64,000 bases of DNA from Clytia hemisphaerica. Its lineage: Eukaryota; Cnidaria; Hydrozoa; Leptothecata; Clytiidae. Shown piece after piece: positions 43,201-45,224 of the stretch. The notes below the pieces were generated by a model. That model searched no databases, had not been told where the DNA came from, and saw nothing but the letters and a program-made list of their open reading frames with translations. The position numbers were made by a program, and so were the translations under genes. Each line of letters starts with the position of its first letter. Position 1 is the first letter of the stretch. The stretch is from the NCBI GenBank assembly GCA_902728285.1, contig CACVBU010000807.1, forward strand, positions 1-64,000, read 5' to 3'.

Positions 43201-43786
43201 GGAAAGATCGATACTCGAGATTTTTTAGAACTCAATCTTCTATCGATCCCTTATCGGAATCGATAAGTAATCGATCTTTTATCGATCCTTCATCGATCCG
43301 TTCTGATTATCGATCCTATCCAGCCCGACCGCCTGGACTACAATACAAATAACGTCTTAAAAACTCACAGTAGAAGCTCTGTTTGAATTGCTGTTTTGGT
43401 GCACCCTTCTCCAGATGGATTTCATTGTGTACAAGACCAGAGATGGAAATGATTTCGTGCGAATGCGATTTGCCTTGTGTTGTTGCAACCAGTGATAGAC
43501 TAAGCACGGTCTAAAAAATAATAATCATTAATAGTGTACTACACTCAAAATTTGCTCAATTTTCTCGAAATATCAAGCATTTTTTCGAATTATCGAGCTT
43601 CAAAGCTTCAAATCGTTACGACATCGAAAACTTCTTTTGAATTAGACTGAGATTCAGATTCATTTTAACAGCGGTTTATCTATTTCGTATATGAATCACC
43701 AAACGTTATTTAAGATTAATTACCAGTGGAGGTGCAGGGACCGTTTCTTCAACCAATGTTACGAAACTTGGTTTTTCAACAACTGC
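13865..43786 (-). CDS. POLA1: DNA polymerase alpha catalytic subunit, 5' incomplete
   Basis: This is the family B polymerase that extends RNA primers made by primase in the nuclear pol alpha-primase complex. At least 31 exons (listed separately) align in order with animal POLA1 from the region before the exonuclease-like domain to the stop codon. Palm motif A (DFNSLYPSI, exon 26,319-26,437), motif B (LTANSMYG, across exons 24,858-24,898 and 23,937-24,018) and motif C (YGDTDSIM, exon 23,334-23,459) are intact, so the polymerase site looks functional. KKKKYAAG and GLDIVRRDW follow in the thumb. Junction phases agree between most neighbouring exons. No coding for the first several hundred residues was found 5' of 43,786. 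Three short exons in the C-terminal third (between 18,303-19,735, 16,003-17,356 and 15,249-15,897) were also not found, including zinc-module sequence. The introns are full of MITEs, and the 10-kb intron 33,322-43,368 holds an antisense gene. Confidence 0.95.
14013..14255. repeat. 21-bp minisatellite, ~11 copies
   Basis: The unit is gtgcctttcgaaaaaaagttc with small A-run and C/G variants, in the POLA1 penultimate intron. Because 21 is divisible by 3, apparent open frames (VPFEKKF or FFERHEL repeats) arise on both strands, but they are not credible genes. Confidence 0.95.
14394..14493 (-). CDS. POLA1: POLA1 exon
   Basis: The frame [20 protein letters not shown] matches YSDKSLYTQLCFYRYIFD. It ends phase 1, and GK-G is completed with the last exon. 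Confidence 0.93.
14530..14760 (+). mobile_element. Possible tRNA-derived SINE / hairpin
   Basis: An inverted pair acaggcccgg/ccgggcctgg brackets 14,537-14,672. It is followed by ataacccggtggttatacgt and a B-box-like ggtttgaatcccgg. This suggests a tRNA-derived head, but the acceptor stem is not convincing. Confidence 0.35.
15181..15248 (-). CDS. POLA1: POLA1 exon, second Cys module (part)
   Basis: The frame [20 protein letters not shown] followed by IE carries CxxC, equivalent to LCPACMKATLQPE of POLA1. Donor GTAAGT. Confidence 0.85.
15898..16002 (-). CDS. POLA1: POLA1 exon, zinc region (part)
   Basis: The frame [20 protein letters not shown], then [14 protein letters not shown], corresponds to the segment between the two Cys modules of POLA1. 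It ends in phase 0, but the next exon found needs phase 1, so at least one exon between them is unidentified. Confidence 0.78.
16028..16145. mobile_element. Fragment related to the MITE at 30,193-30,455
   Basis: It begins agaccatattcgcacgcgac then ggttccgtttc, which parallels agaccatgttcacacgttac of the fuller copy. Only one end is recognisable. Confidence 0.45.
16153..16462. mobile_element. MITE with mariner-like ends (TACAGGGTGTCCC)
   Basis: The left end tacagggtgtcccaaaaaag and the right end ttttttacgggacaccctgt are inverse complements over about 26 bp. They carry the ACAGGGTGTCCC word often found at Tc1/mariner-type termini, and the target would be TA. The interior carries a short direct repeat (aaacatgattaaagcatcaa, three times). 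Confidence 0.82.
17357..17451 (-). CDS. POLA1: POLA1 exon
   Basis: The frame [20 protein letters not shown], then [10 protein letters not shown], matches GLDPTQF...LTDEEKYR just before the zinc-binding C-terminal region. Confidence 0.93.
18204..18302 (-). CDS. POLA1: POLA1 exon
   Basis: The frame [20 protein letters not shown] followed by [13 protein letters not shown] matches [22 protein letters not shown]. The acceptor is the AG of ttcaaag. Joining to the next exon restores GLDPTQ. Confidence 0.95.
18600..18735 (+). repeat. Dispersed repeat family A, complete-looking copy
   Basis: It contains cgttatacgataatacgatt, tgttacaggatttagtttgt and gaattagtcgtctagcttgc, ending in the ctagcttgctag palindrome. 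It lies in a POLA1 intron. Confidence 0.75.
19736..19864 (-). CDS. POLA1: POLA1 exon
   Basis: The frame [20 protein letters not shown], then [10 protein letters not shown], matches [20 protein letters not shown]...GDTVSYVIC. Phase 0. The exon that should follow (DGSNLTAxQRA-type sequence) was not located. Confidence 0.96.
20256..20311 (-). CDS. POLA1: POLA1 exon (56 nt)
   Basis: The frame [18 protein letters not shown] ends at donor GTAAAA and corresponds to the SQFEINK segment that precedes LTKDPQDYPD. Confidence 0.88.
20708..20784 (-). CDS. POLA1: POLA1 exon
   Basis: The frame [20 protein letters not shown] followed by DYLRN matches VIGQILSDQSRDTIVENIQ. Confidence 0.95.
20874..21102. mobile_element. 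MITE, AGCTCTAGTTTAGACGGCC ends
   Basis: The 19-bp left end agctctagtttagacggcc is inverted at 21,084-21,102 with one mismatch (ggccgtctagactagagct). The same family occurs at 26,824-27,032. It ends 17 bp from the donor of POLA1 exon 21,120-21,201. Confidence 0.88.
21120..21201 (-). CDS. POLA1: POLA1 exon
   Basis: The frame [20 protein letters not shown] followed by DAG carries the invariant GLDIVRRDW block. A MITE ends 17 bp beyond its donor. Confidence 0.97.
21245..21425. mobile_element. Dispersed CTCGAAC foldback family, copy 1
   Basis: The words ctccataactcgaac and tggagtaaggtttataagac recur at 31,245-31,425 (inverted) and 34,672-34,852. Related but diverged forms occur at 19,600-19,690 and 63,236-63,415. 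The ends are tandem/inverted gttcgagtta words. Confidence 0.75.
21498..21535 (-). CDS. POLA1: POLA1 micro-exon (38 nt)
   Basis: The frame [12 protein letters not shown] follows KKKK and precedes the GLDIVRRDW exon. Phases fit at both ends. Donor GTAATT. Confidence 0.92.
22040..22270. mobile_element. MITE, ATAAGAACA family, abutting a POLA1 splice donor
   Basis: The right end tgttcttataaaaaaaattt runs into ttgtacttac, the inverse of donor GTAAGTAC of exon 22,275-22,363. The left end tacgtatttttatgtaagaa is a diverged inverse. Interior words such as aactttttgagctttaag match family members at 8,604 and 12,976. Confidence 0.65.
22275..22363 (-). CDS. POLA1: POLA1 exon
   Basis: The frame [20 protein letters not shown] followed by LLLKKKK matches [27 protein letters not shown]. 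Confidence 0.97.
22440..22805. repeat. Dispersed repeat with TGTCGTTCTTT words
   Basis: The words cacgcatgcgtaattt, ggcgaaatatgtcgttcttt and tttgtcgttctttttgtc recur in the same order at 33,712-33,905. A 73-codon minus frame at 22,584-22,805 lies partly in it (contains [17 protein letters not shown]) and is unrecognised. Confidence 0.55.
23221..23314. mobile_element. 94-bp near-perfect hairpin element
   Basis: The left half cagctggcacacaacgttgt is an exact inverse of the right half acaacgttgtgtgccagctg. The arms extend inward with aacgtt words, leaving a very small loop. It lies in a POLA1 intron about 20 bp from exon 23,334-23,459. Confidence 0.88.
23334..23459 (-). CDS. POLA1: POLA1 exon with palm motif C
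   Basis: It contains [20 protein letters not shown]. The two Asp residues of YGDTDS are the catalytic metal ligands and are present. Phase 0 at both ends. Confidence 0.98.
23937..24018 (-). CDS. POLA1: POLA1 exon, motif B end
   Basis: The frame [20 protein letters not shown] followed by VTGKGRE is nearly invariant in animal POLA1. Confidence 0.97.
24441..24783. mobile_element. G-run foldback element (copy 1)
   Basis: It begins cccggggggggggcactggg and ends with the inverse cccagctgcccccccccccc. Inside the ends are gtatgtgcgggcc/ggacccgcacatac, and the interior has several cccttacagtgcat repeats. Related elements are at 31,573-31,712 and 59,755-59,900. Confidence 0.8.
24858..24898 (-). CDS. 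POLA1: POLA1 exon, start of motif B
   Basis: The frame [13 protein letters not shown] includes the conserved Lys of the fingers-helix motif B that contacts the incoming nucleotide. It ends phase 2 and completes Ser with the next exon. Confidence 0.96.
25120..25345. other. GC-rich island within a POLA1 intron
   Basis: The base composition is clearly higher in GC than its surroundings (for example gcgagggcgaacctcgcgag, a small palindrome) and it has open frames on both strands. No family was recognised. It is probably an inserted fragment of a different repeat. Confidence 0.4.
25544..25594 (-). CDS. POLA1: POLA1 exon
   Basis: The frame [17 protein letters not shown] follows ERRRQ and precedes [13 protein letters not shown]. 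Phase 0. Confidence 0.92.
26021..26113 (-). CDS. POLA1: POLA1 exon
   Basis: The frame [20 protein letters not shown] matches [20 protein letters not shown] of POLA1. Phase 0 at both ends. Confidence 0.96.
26165..26292. mobile_element. MITE, ATTCATGATATTCATGACG family
   Basis: The left end attcatgatattcatgacgt is inverted at the right end acatcatgaatatcatgaat. The fuller relative is at 28,655-28,818, and a one-ended relative lies at 17,635-17,660. Confidence 0.8.
26319..26437 (-). CDS. POLA1: POLA1 exon with palm motif A
   Basis: It contains [20 protein letters not shown] followed by EYNICFTT. The Asp of DFNSLYPS is the first metal-binding catalytic residue of family B polymerases and it is intact. 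Confidence 0.97.
26729..26761 (-). pseudogene. Duplicated end of a POLA1 exon
   Basis: The word acctttctttggttcgagga with the following caagaccac is identical to the donor end of exon 27,054-27,207 (positions about 27,052-27,081). Flanking bases such as ataaagtca/gtcatacc also resemble the true site. It is a small local duplication lacking the rest of the exon. Confidence 0.75.
26824..27032. mobile_element. MITE, AGCTCTAGTTTAGACGGCC ends (copy 2)
   Basis: The 23-bp ends are exact inverses: the left starts cttaagctctagtttagacg and the right ends ctaaactagagcttaag. The interior has a small duplication (gacatcaaaatagggcattg twice). It ends 21 bp from the donor of exon 27,054-27,207. Confidence 0.92.
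27054..27207 (-). CDS. POLA1: POLA1 exon, variable acidic/basic linker
   Basis: It begins [18 protein letters not shown], continues through a Lys/Arg-rich stretch, and ends [15 protein letters not shown], matching KKxAYAGGLVLDPK. The acceptor (catttaag at about 27,208) is the least certain splice site of the gene. The first ~30 nt reading from the donor are duplicated at 26,729-26,761. Confidence 0.88.
27666..27708 (-). CDS. POLA1: POLA1 exon (43 nt)
   Basis: The frame [14 protein letters not shown] matches NYIVPDKQ of POLA1. Donor GTAAGT, acceptor ttttcag. Confidence 0.9.
27957..28102. mobile_element. MITE, ATAAGAACA family
   Basis: The left end tacaagcttgttttttataa and the right end ttataaaaagcttgta are inverted. 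The interior contains a 'gggcctgagatattctgaa' segment with no coding signal. Confidence 0.7.
28171..28238 (-). CDS. POLA1: POLA1 exon
   Basis: The frame [20 protein letters not shown] is nearly identical to vertebrate POLA1 at this position. It ends in phase 2, which matches the next exon. Confidence 0.96.
28655..28818. mobile_element. MITE, ATTCATGATATTCATGACG family (fuller copy)
   Basis: The ends attcatgatatccatgtgta and tacgtcatgaatatcatgaa are inverted. Further in, ttttctacggaaataccccg is matched by cggggcctttccgtagaaaa, and tagccagtagtgg by cgactactggc. The arms are therefore about 65 bp. Confidence 0.88.
28986..29075 (-). CDS. POLA1: POLA1 exon
   Basis: The frame [20 protein letters not shown] followed by ITCICGNVL matches [29 protein letters not shown]. 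Donor GTACGT. Phase 0. Confidence 0.93.
29246..29285 (-). CDS. POLA1: POLA1 micro-exon (40 nt)
   Basis: The frame [13 protein letters not shown] fills the gap between neighbouring exons with exactly fitting phases (one nt, then 13 codons). It has the same length as the POLA1 segment SxLLxLLEHTWK. Acceptor ctcatag, donor GTATGA. Sequence identity is low, so support comes mainly from length and phase. Confidence 0.65.
29740..30188. mobile_element. hAT-like non-autonomous element with TTTTCCCTGA repeats
   Basis: The ends carry gggttcccac and gctgggaaccctga, resembling CAGGGTTCCCA-type hAT termini. The subterminal regions hold many copies of ttttccctgactttc. No transposase frame is present. Confidence 0.65.
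30193..30455. mobile_element. MITE with ~35-bp ends
   Basis: The left end agaccatgttcacacgttac then ggttccgtatc is inverted at the right end (gatacgaaacataacgtctg then agcatagtct). The interior repeats cgaaacggttccgaaac words. Confidence 0.75.
30484..30553 (-). CDS. POLA1: POLA1 exon
   Basis: The frame [20 protein letters not shown] lies between acceptor ttcaag and donor GTGCGT. It corresponds to the POLA1 block LVQQILKTERxxIPxENI. Confidence 0.85.
30741..30852 (-). CDS. POLA1: POLA1 exon
   Basis: It contains [20 protein letters not shown] followed by YDF, matching POLA1 [20 protein letters not shown]. It ends phase 1 and joins to E-LVSVIL of the next exon. Confidence 0.94.
31106..31156 (-). 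CDS. POLA1: POLA1 exon
   Basis: The frame [17 protein letters not shown] matches the POLA1 block [16 protein letters not shown]. Phase 0 at both ends. Confidence 0.93.
31245..31425. mobile_element. Dispersed CTCGAAC foldback family, copy 2 (inverted)
   Basis: The words ttgtaaaccttactccataa, ctcgaaatttcaataactcg and ccttcagttaacaatgcctt are the inverse of the copy at 21,245-21,425. Confidence 0.7.
31573..31712. mobile_element. G-run foldback element (copy 2)
   Basis: It starts ccgggggggggggggggcac and ends gtcccccctcctccgg. The inner arms cgaccgtacctgcggcc/ggccgcacgtacggtagg are inverted. Confidence 0.75.
31962..32021 (-). CDS. POLA1: POLA1 exon
   Basis: The frame [20 protein letters not shown] matches GHNIYGFELEVLLxR of POLA1. 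Donor GTGAGC, acceptor ttag. Phase 0. Confidence 0.93.
32393..32594. mobile_element. MITE with 33-bp near-perfect inverted ends
   Basis: The left end tagaccttttcataaattac then gtcacgaacatca is the inverse complement of the right end tgatgttcgtgacgtaattt then atgaaaaggtcta. About 135 bp of interior, non-coding. Confidence 0.92.
32646..32735 (-). CDS. POLA1: POLA1 exon, start of exonuclease-like domain
   Basis: The frame [20 protein letters not shown] followed by PDVLV matches the conserved ERxLLGxFLAKxxxIDPDxxV of POLA1. Phase 0 at both ends. Confidence 0.92.
33260..33321 (-). CDS. POLA1: POLA1 exon
   Basis: The frame [20 protein letters not shown] corresponds to the POLA1 segment VVSKPKDxxxPYxFKExxEKK. 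The phase (2 nt, then codons) fits the preceding exon's phase 1 end. Confidence 0.88.
33712..33905. repeat. Second copy of the TGTCGTTCTTT repeat
   Basis: It shares cacgcatgcgtaattt, ggcaaaatatgtcgttcttt and tttgtcgtta words with 22,440-22,620. Confidence 0.55.
34224..41691 (+). CDS. Coiled-coil protein with 17 x 14-aa CQT repeats, split by a LINE
   Basis: Exons are 34,224-34,382 (ATG start), 35,167-36,138, 36,576-36,641, 37,107-37,203 continued after the LINE at 41,451-41,458, and probably 41,671-41,691. All introns are phase 0 with GTAAGT-like donors. Residues 1 to about 110 are heptad-rich coiled coil ([35 protein letters not shown]). Next come 17 tandem repeats of consensus [14 protein letters not shown] (42 bp each). 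The small 3' exons are basic, and each ends in an FG-x-P motif: GGFGLPK, GGFGSPK and, if the LINE is removed, DGFGLPT at the donor. With the LINE present, frame 37,107 onward reads into the LINE's oligo-T and stops at taa, adding a Phe run. The protein family is not recognised. The gene lies antisense within a 10-kb POLA1 intron. The last six codons (DMRKHM, then TAA) rest only on phase and acceptor. Confidence 0.7.
34434..34633 (-). mobile_element. tRNA-derived SINE (copy 1)
   Basis: On the minus strand it begins ggcgttgtggtatagtggtc (A-box-like) and carries the B box ggttcgaatccc with flanking tRNA-like spacing. It is followed by a tRNA-unrelated tail (ttggcaagtgaatgaacctt, gtagtcagtccaaagtgctg). 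A second copy lies at 36,815-37,007 in the same gene. Confidence 0.85.
34672..34852. mobile_element. Dispersed CTCGAAC foldback family, copy 3
   Basis: It contains cagtctccaaaactcgaaca, tggaggaaggtttataaggc and gttcgagataagagactctg, matching the copies at 21,245 and 31,245. Confidence 0.7.
35349..36070 (+). repeat. 42-bp coding minisatellite, 17 units
   Basis: The units are nearly identical in DNA (caacccaaaacaacctccag then cggttgccagactatcgagctg). The most uniform block, ten units at about 35,523-35,955, points to recent homogenisation, while the first four and last three are diverged. Length 42 keeps five frames open, so frames on other strands are artefacts. Confidence 0.97.
36815..37007 (-). 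mobile_element. tRNA-derived SINE (copy 2)
   Basis: It has the same order of words as copy 1: ggcgctgttttatagtgtca, gaggttcgattcccactcgc, cacttggcaagtgaatgaat and ggaattgggtagtcagttca. It lies in the intron before exon 37,107. Confidence 0.85.
37204..41450 (-). mobile_element. Full-length CR1/L2-type LINE with oligo(A) tail
   Basis: On the minus strand the element runs from about 41,450 (5' end, ~190-bp leader) through a single intact 1,093-codon ORF (41,262-37,981), then a ~750-bp 3' UTR to an oligo(A) tail (24 T on the plus strand at 37,204-37,227). It lies within coding exon 4 of the plus-strand repeat-protein gene, at gga-c/tt-cct. No target duplication longer than one base is evident. 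The intact ORF implies a young copy, although the RT active site carries a substitution. Confidence 0.9.
37981..41262 (-). CDS. LINE ORF: 2A-like head, PHD finger, APE endonuclease, reverse transcriptase
   Basis: 1,093 codons, start ATG at 41,262 in a [13 protein letters not shown] signal-like leader. Residues 54-66 ([13 protein letters not shown]) fit the ribosome-skipping consensus DxExNPG/P, with the break predicted between Gly65 and Pro66. Residues 69-117 form a PHD-type zinc finger (CxxC...CxxC...HxxxC...CxxC). The APE endonuclease follows ([28 protein letters not shown]). The reverse transcriptase has [36 protein letters not shown] (motif A) and [11 protein letters not shown] (motif B). 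Motif C reads YAEDT, with Glu812 in place of the first catalytic Asp. The C-terminal region is typical of CR1/L2 ORF2 proteins. 2A-like heads are known from APE-type LINEs of marine invertebrates. Product: target-primed reverse transcription of its own RNA, if active. Confidence 0.93.
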   Translation of the reverse strand: MEKMNFLLLILLFTLTDSCAIQQKQREYALYTSKRTFYSAPITYYANHCCYNRLLLCGDVEINPGPILCASCNKTVRINSKRLECVSCKEQLHHKCAGKNVRIDNARVPYLWTCHTCTLTIQPFFNIRNLSDLDSTVPDLTNGTTPPSVALLDQHRKHLSIAHLNTQSMKSTFAEFESYLSTHQFDIITMSETWLKDNKNLLSHYEIAGYEKDFRNRDAKRGGGVGYYIKSNILHKARKDIESFDTTIEHQWIELTGKNRLSNVLIGIVYQPSSKSRDKLDWLVKFESLISQATLVHHGPIIITGDLNIDLLVPSPEHEAYNNILGTLNLKQLVSEPTRKSRTLIDHVITNTDTKLIASDVVFCDEISDHDSPFCILKINKPRYEPRHKYISDERSLVLESYVNDFRELPLNIVYAFDNTSDKVSALNKLITECIDRHAPIRKVKLTRPSSPWMKDLDVRNLQRQKEELRVSLKNDRNDVQLEQLRKTRNDLKSNIRDAKKKFLKNLLANKTSSESWNVINKILHPRLKRMSIDPDEINKFFNSTAVRTTGKNAGELSKSFIRELPDHPDNFHLRHATHDEVLKAIQKLRSDCSTGPDNIPSKFVKPVSEYLASPLTHIINSCITTSTFPDDWKISRICPVPKINDPQSLIDYRPISILPILSKVFERVILQQLTDHIETKSIYLDSQSGFRKSHSTTTVLLKLKDDIKTAMSRSEVTLSIFADFSKAFDTVDYRILLEHLNNLGFSRQVLFLIGDYLSNRKQYAQIDDKSSNKLNVQFGVPQGSILGPILFNLYITTINTNGQSTYLLYAEDTTQLRHAKIKEIQNTIESVQIEIDNINQWSDRNNLCLNAKKTKMTVFSTRQLAQRHSLADLVTEIKSAGQDIEKVQNFKILGVKFNEHLDWTEHVNQTLKCCFAKLRNLKQFQNITTWHQRKMLVESLVLSKLMYGSVLLSDAAKYQLKRLQKVQNAAAGFVLKRHASIKDVIELKWLPVTEMIDFTMAKTVHSALHNPDWPSYLRLSKVTNPDRELRSENIILHDVENRNRVAGTFEHEGATCFNDLPINIKHIESKDSFANLAWKFYFDRALAKSLNP
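41692..42480. other. 3' flank of the repeat-protein gene
   Basis: It contains an imperfect ~80-bp direct duplication (agggcagtccgtctaggaga / gaagacaattcatctaagag contexts at 41,700-41,850). No further gene was recognised. Confidence 0.4.
42555..42760 (-). pseudogene. Duplicated POLA1 exon fragment plus intron
   Basis: The block aaccaccaccgtcgcagaaa ... gatacacgaactcgcaaagg ... aacgtcttaaaaac(t)tacag and the exon words agaagctctgtttgaattgc and tgttttggtgcacccttt repeat sequence at 43,020-43,410. The copy holds only the last ~16 codons ([11 protein letters not shown]) of the exon at 43,369-43,510, and has a donor-like GTAAG. Confidence 0.85.
43133..43322. mobile_element. ATCGAT-rich foldback element
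   Basis: The left part (gatagaggaccaatatgtaa, gatcgataagggatc) is inverted in the right part (gatcccttatcggaatcgat, gatcctatcc). It splits the duplicated intron block noted at 42,555-42,760 and is absent from that copy, so it was probably inserted after the duplication. Confidence 0.7.
43369..43510 (-). CDS. POLA1: POLA1 exon, N-terminal domain
   Basis: It contains [20 protein letters not shown] and [10 protein letters not shown], matching the animal POLA1 block ExxxxSxLVHxxxxLDKxxPxxPFQ. It ends in phase 1 at donor GTGAGT, and the next exon is 10 kb away. A fragment of this exon is duplicated near 42,710-42,757. Confidence 0.88.
43724..43786 (-). CDS. POLA1: POLA1 exon (N-terminal-most found)
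   Basis: The frame [20 protein letters not shown] lies between an acceptor (tttaacag) and a donor (GTAATT). It is phase 0 at both ends and joins in frame to the next exon. Confidence 0.75.
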
Positions 43787-43814
43787 CTGTTAAAAATGAT
43801 AAAAAGAGTTTTAA

Positions 43815-43925
43815 AATAATTTGACGCACCCTAAAAATTTGACGCGCCCTAGAATATCGACGCGCCCTAAAAAATCGACGCGCCCTGATAATTTGACGCG
43901 CCCTGATAATTTGACACTACCTAAG
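43815..43925. repeat. ~19-bp tandem repeat (GACGCGCCCT)
   Basis: About six imperfect units of tttgacgcgccctgataa, decaying at both ends. Confidence 0.8.
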
Positions 43926-43932
43926 TAACTGA

Positions 43933-44280
43933 CAGTAATGAGATTACCCTGAGTATCAGAGGTTTTCAAAGAAAATAGTAACTCTCTGAAGACAAATAAT
44001 AGAAATTTTATCGCGCATGTGTCAATCTAATCACTGTAGAAAAGATCAAAAATGAAGAGCAAATATTACCATATTAATGTCTAGCAGACTGTATCAGTAT
44101 GCAGTTTACTATTTACGAATTCCCCAGAAACCTCCAAGTGTAGTTGAAATGAGTTTATTTCGAAAGAAATCTTTTACATGATCCCCAAATGTATAACAGT
44201 AATTACTAAACTTTTAATTATGGAAATGTCACTTTAATTGAATCGAAATAATAGACAGACTTTATGGTCGTGTTCAGACC
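43933..44280 (+). mobile_element. SINE-like repeat, copy 1
   Basis: About 345 bp are nearly identical to 55,150-55,491: taccctgagtatcagaggtt, catgtgtcaatctaatcact, atgtctagcagactgtatca and cttttacatgatccccaaat. The other copy has a tRNA-like head (see 55,136). Confidence 0.85.
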
Positions 44281-44639
44281 TGAAAGTTTAAGTTTAAGGT
44301 TTATGTAGTACTTTGTTGATATGGGAATTCAATTATAATCACTTTTCTTTTGTCAATCGATATTGGCGATCTCGAGGAATCTCCTTTCCTAACGGGGCTT
44401 TTGCAAAGTCTTTTCGTTATTTAATTCCGAAGAGAGGGTCAGCATTTAAGAGGGGCTATTGCCACAACAGGGTTTTACTTTGGAAATGGGTGGAAATTGA
44501 AATATCCATATTATAGAAAAAATCCTACCTAGGTGGTGGAAACTTTCTTGGTTGCCTTTGTGGCTAGAATATAAATCCAAAATTCAGTTTTTCCTTAAAA
44601 AGAAAGTTGATTTTGAAAGTAGCGCATTGTCTCGTAGGT

Positions 44640-44775
44640 TATGCTTGCAGGTTACATGGTTACAGAGATTACATGGTTACAGGTTACACGTCACTTTTCC
44701 CCGACCAAAATTTCAGATTTGTCACTTTTCCCCGACCAAATTTACAATTTAGTCACTTTTCCCCGAATTTTTTTC
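44640..44775. repeat. Short tandem repeats (ACATGGTTACAG and GTCACTTTTCCCCGACCAAA)
   Basis: Three units of gttacatggttacag-type are followed by about three units of gtcacttttccccgaccaaa. Confidence 0.75.
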
Positions 44776-45224
44776 CCCGATAAGGTATGACTTATTGAAC
44801 CAGTGAGGTTTGGAAGCCTACTTGGGTGGCTATGAATGTCACGGGGTTTGAATTTGAAATAAAAAAATCACTGGGGTGAGAACTTTTAAGGTAGTTTGAT
44901 TTTCATGGGGAAAACTTTTGATTTTAAAGCATTGACGAGTTTGGTTTCCATTTCTTGATTTTGACTGGGATACCTATGTCATAAAATGCGATTTTTGACC
45001 AGGGTAGGACAATAAATTTCTAAGTGTTGATCGAGGTAGAGACTTTGGCAGGGGATGGAATTAACAAGGGGTGGGTAAAACTCATAAAATGAGGGAGGTC
45101 ATTATTAAGTGAAATGGGGTGATTTTTTCCAAAGCTTGAGGTAAGGGGTCTACAATTAAACATAAAAGAGTAAATGGACTACTTAGCAATTACTTTAATA
45201 ACTATTTCCTGAATTTTCTTTTAG

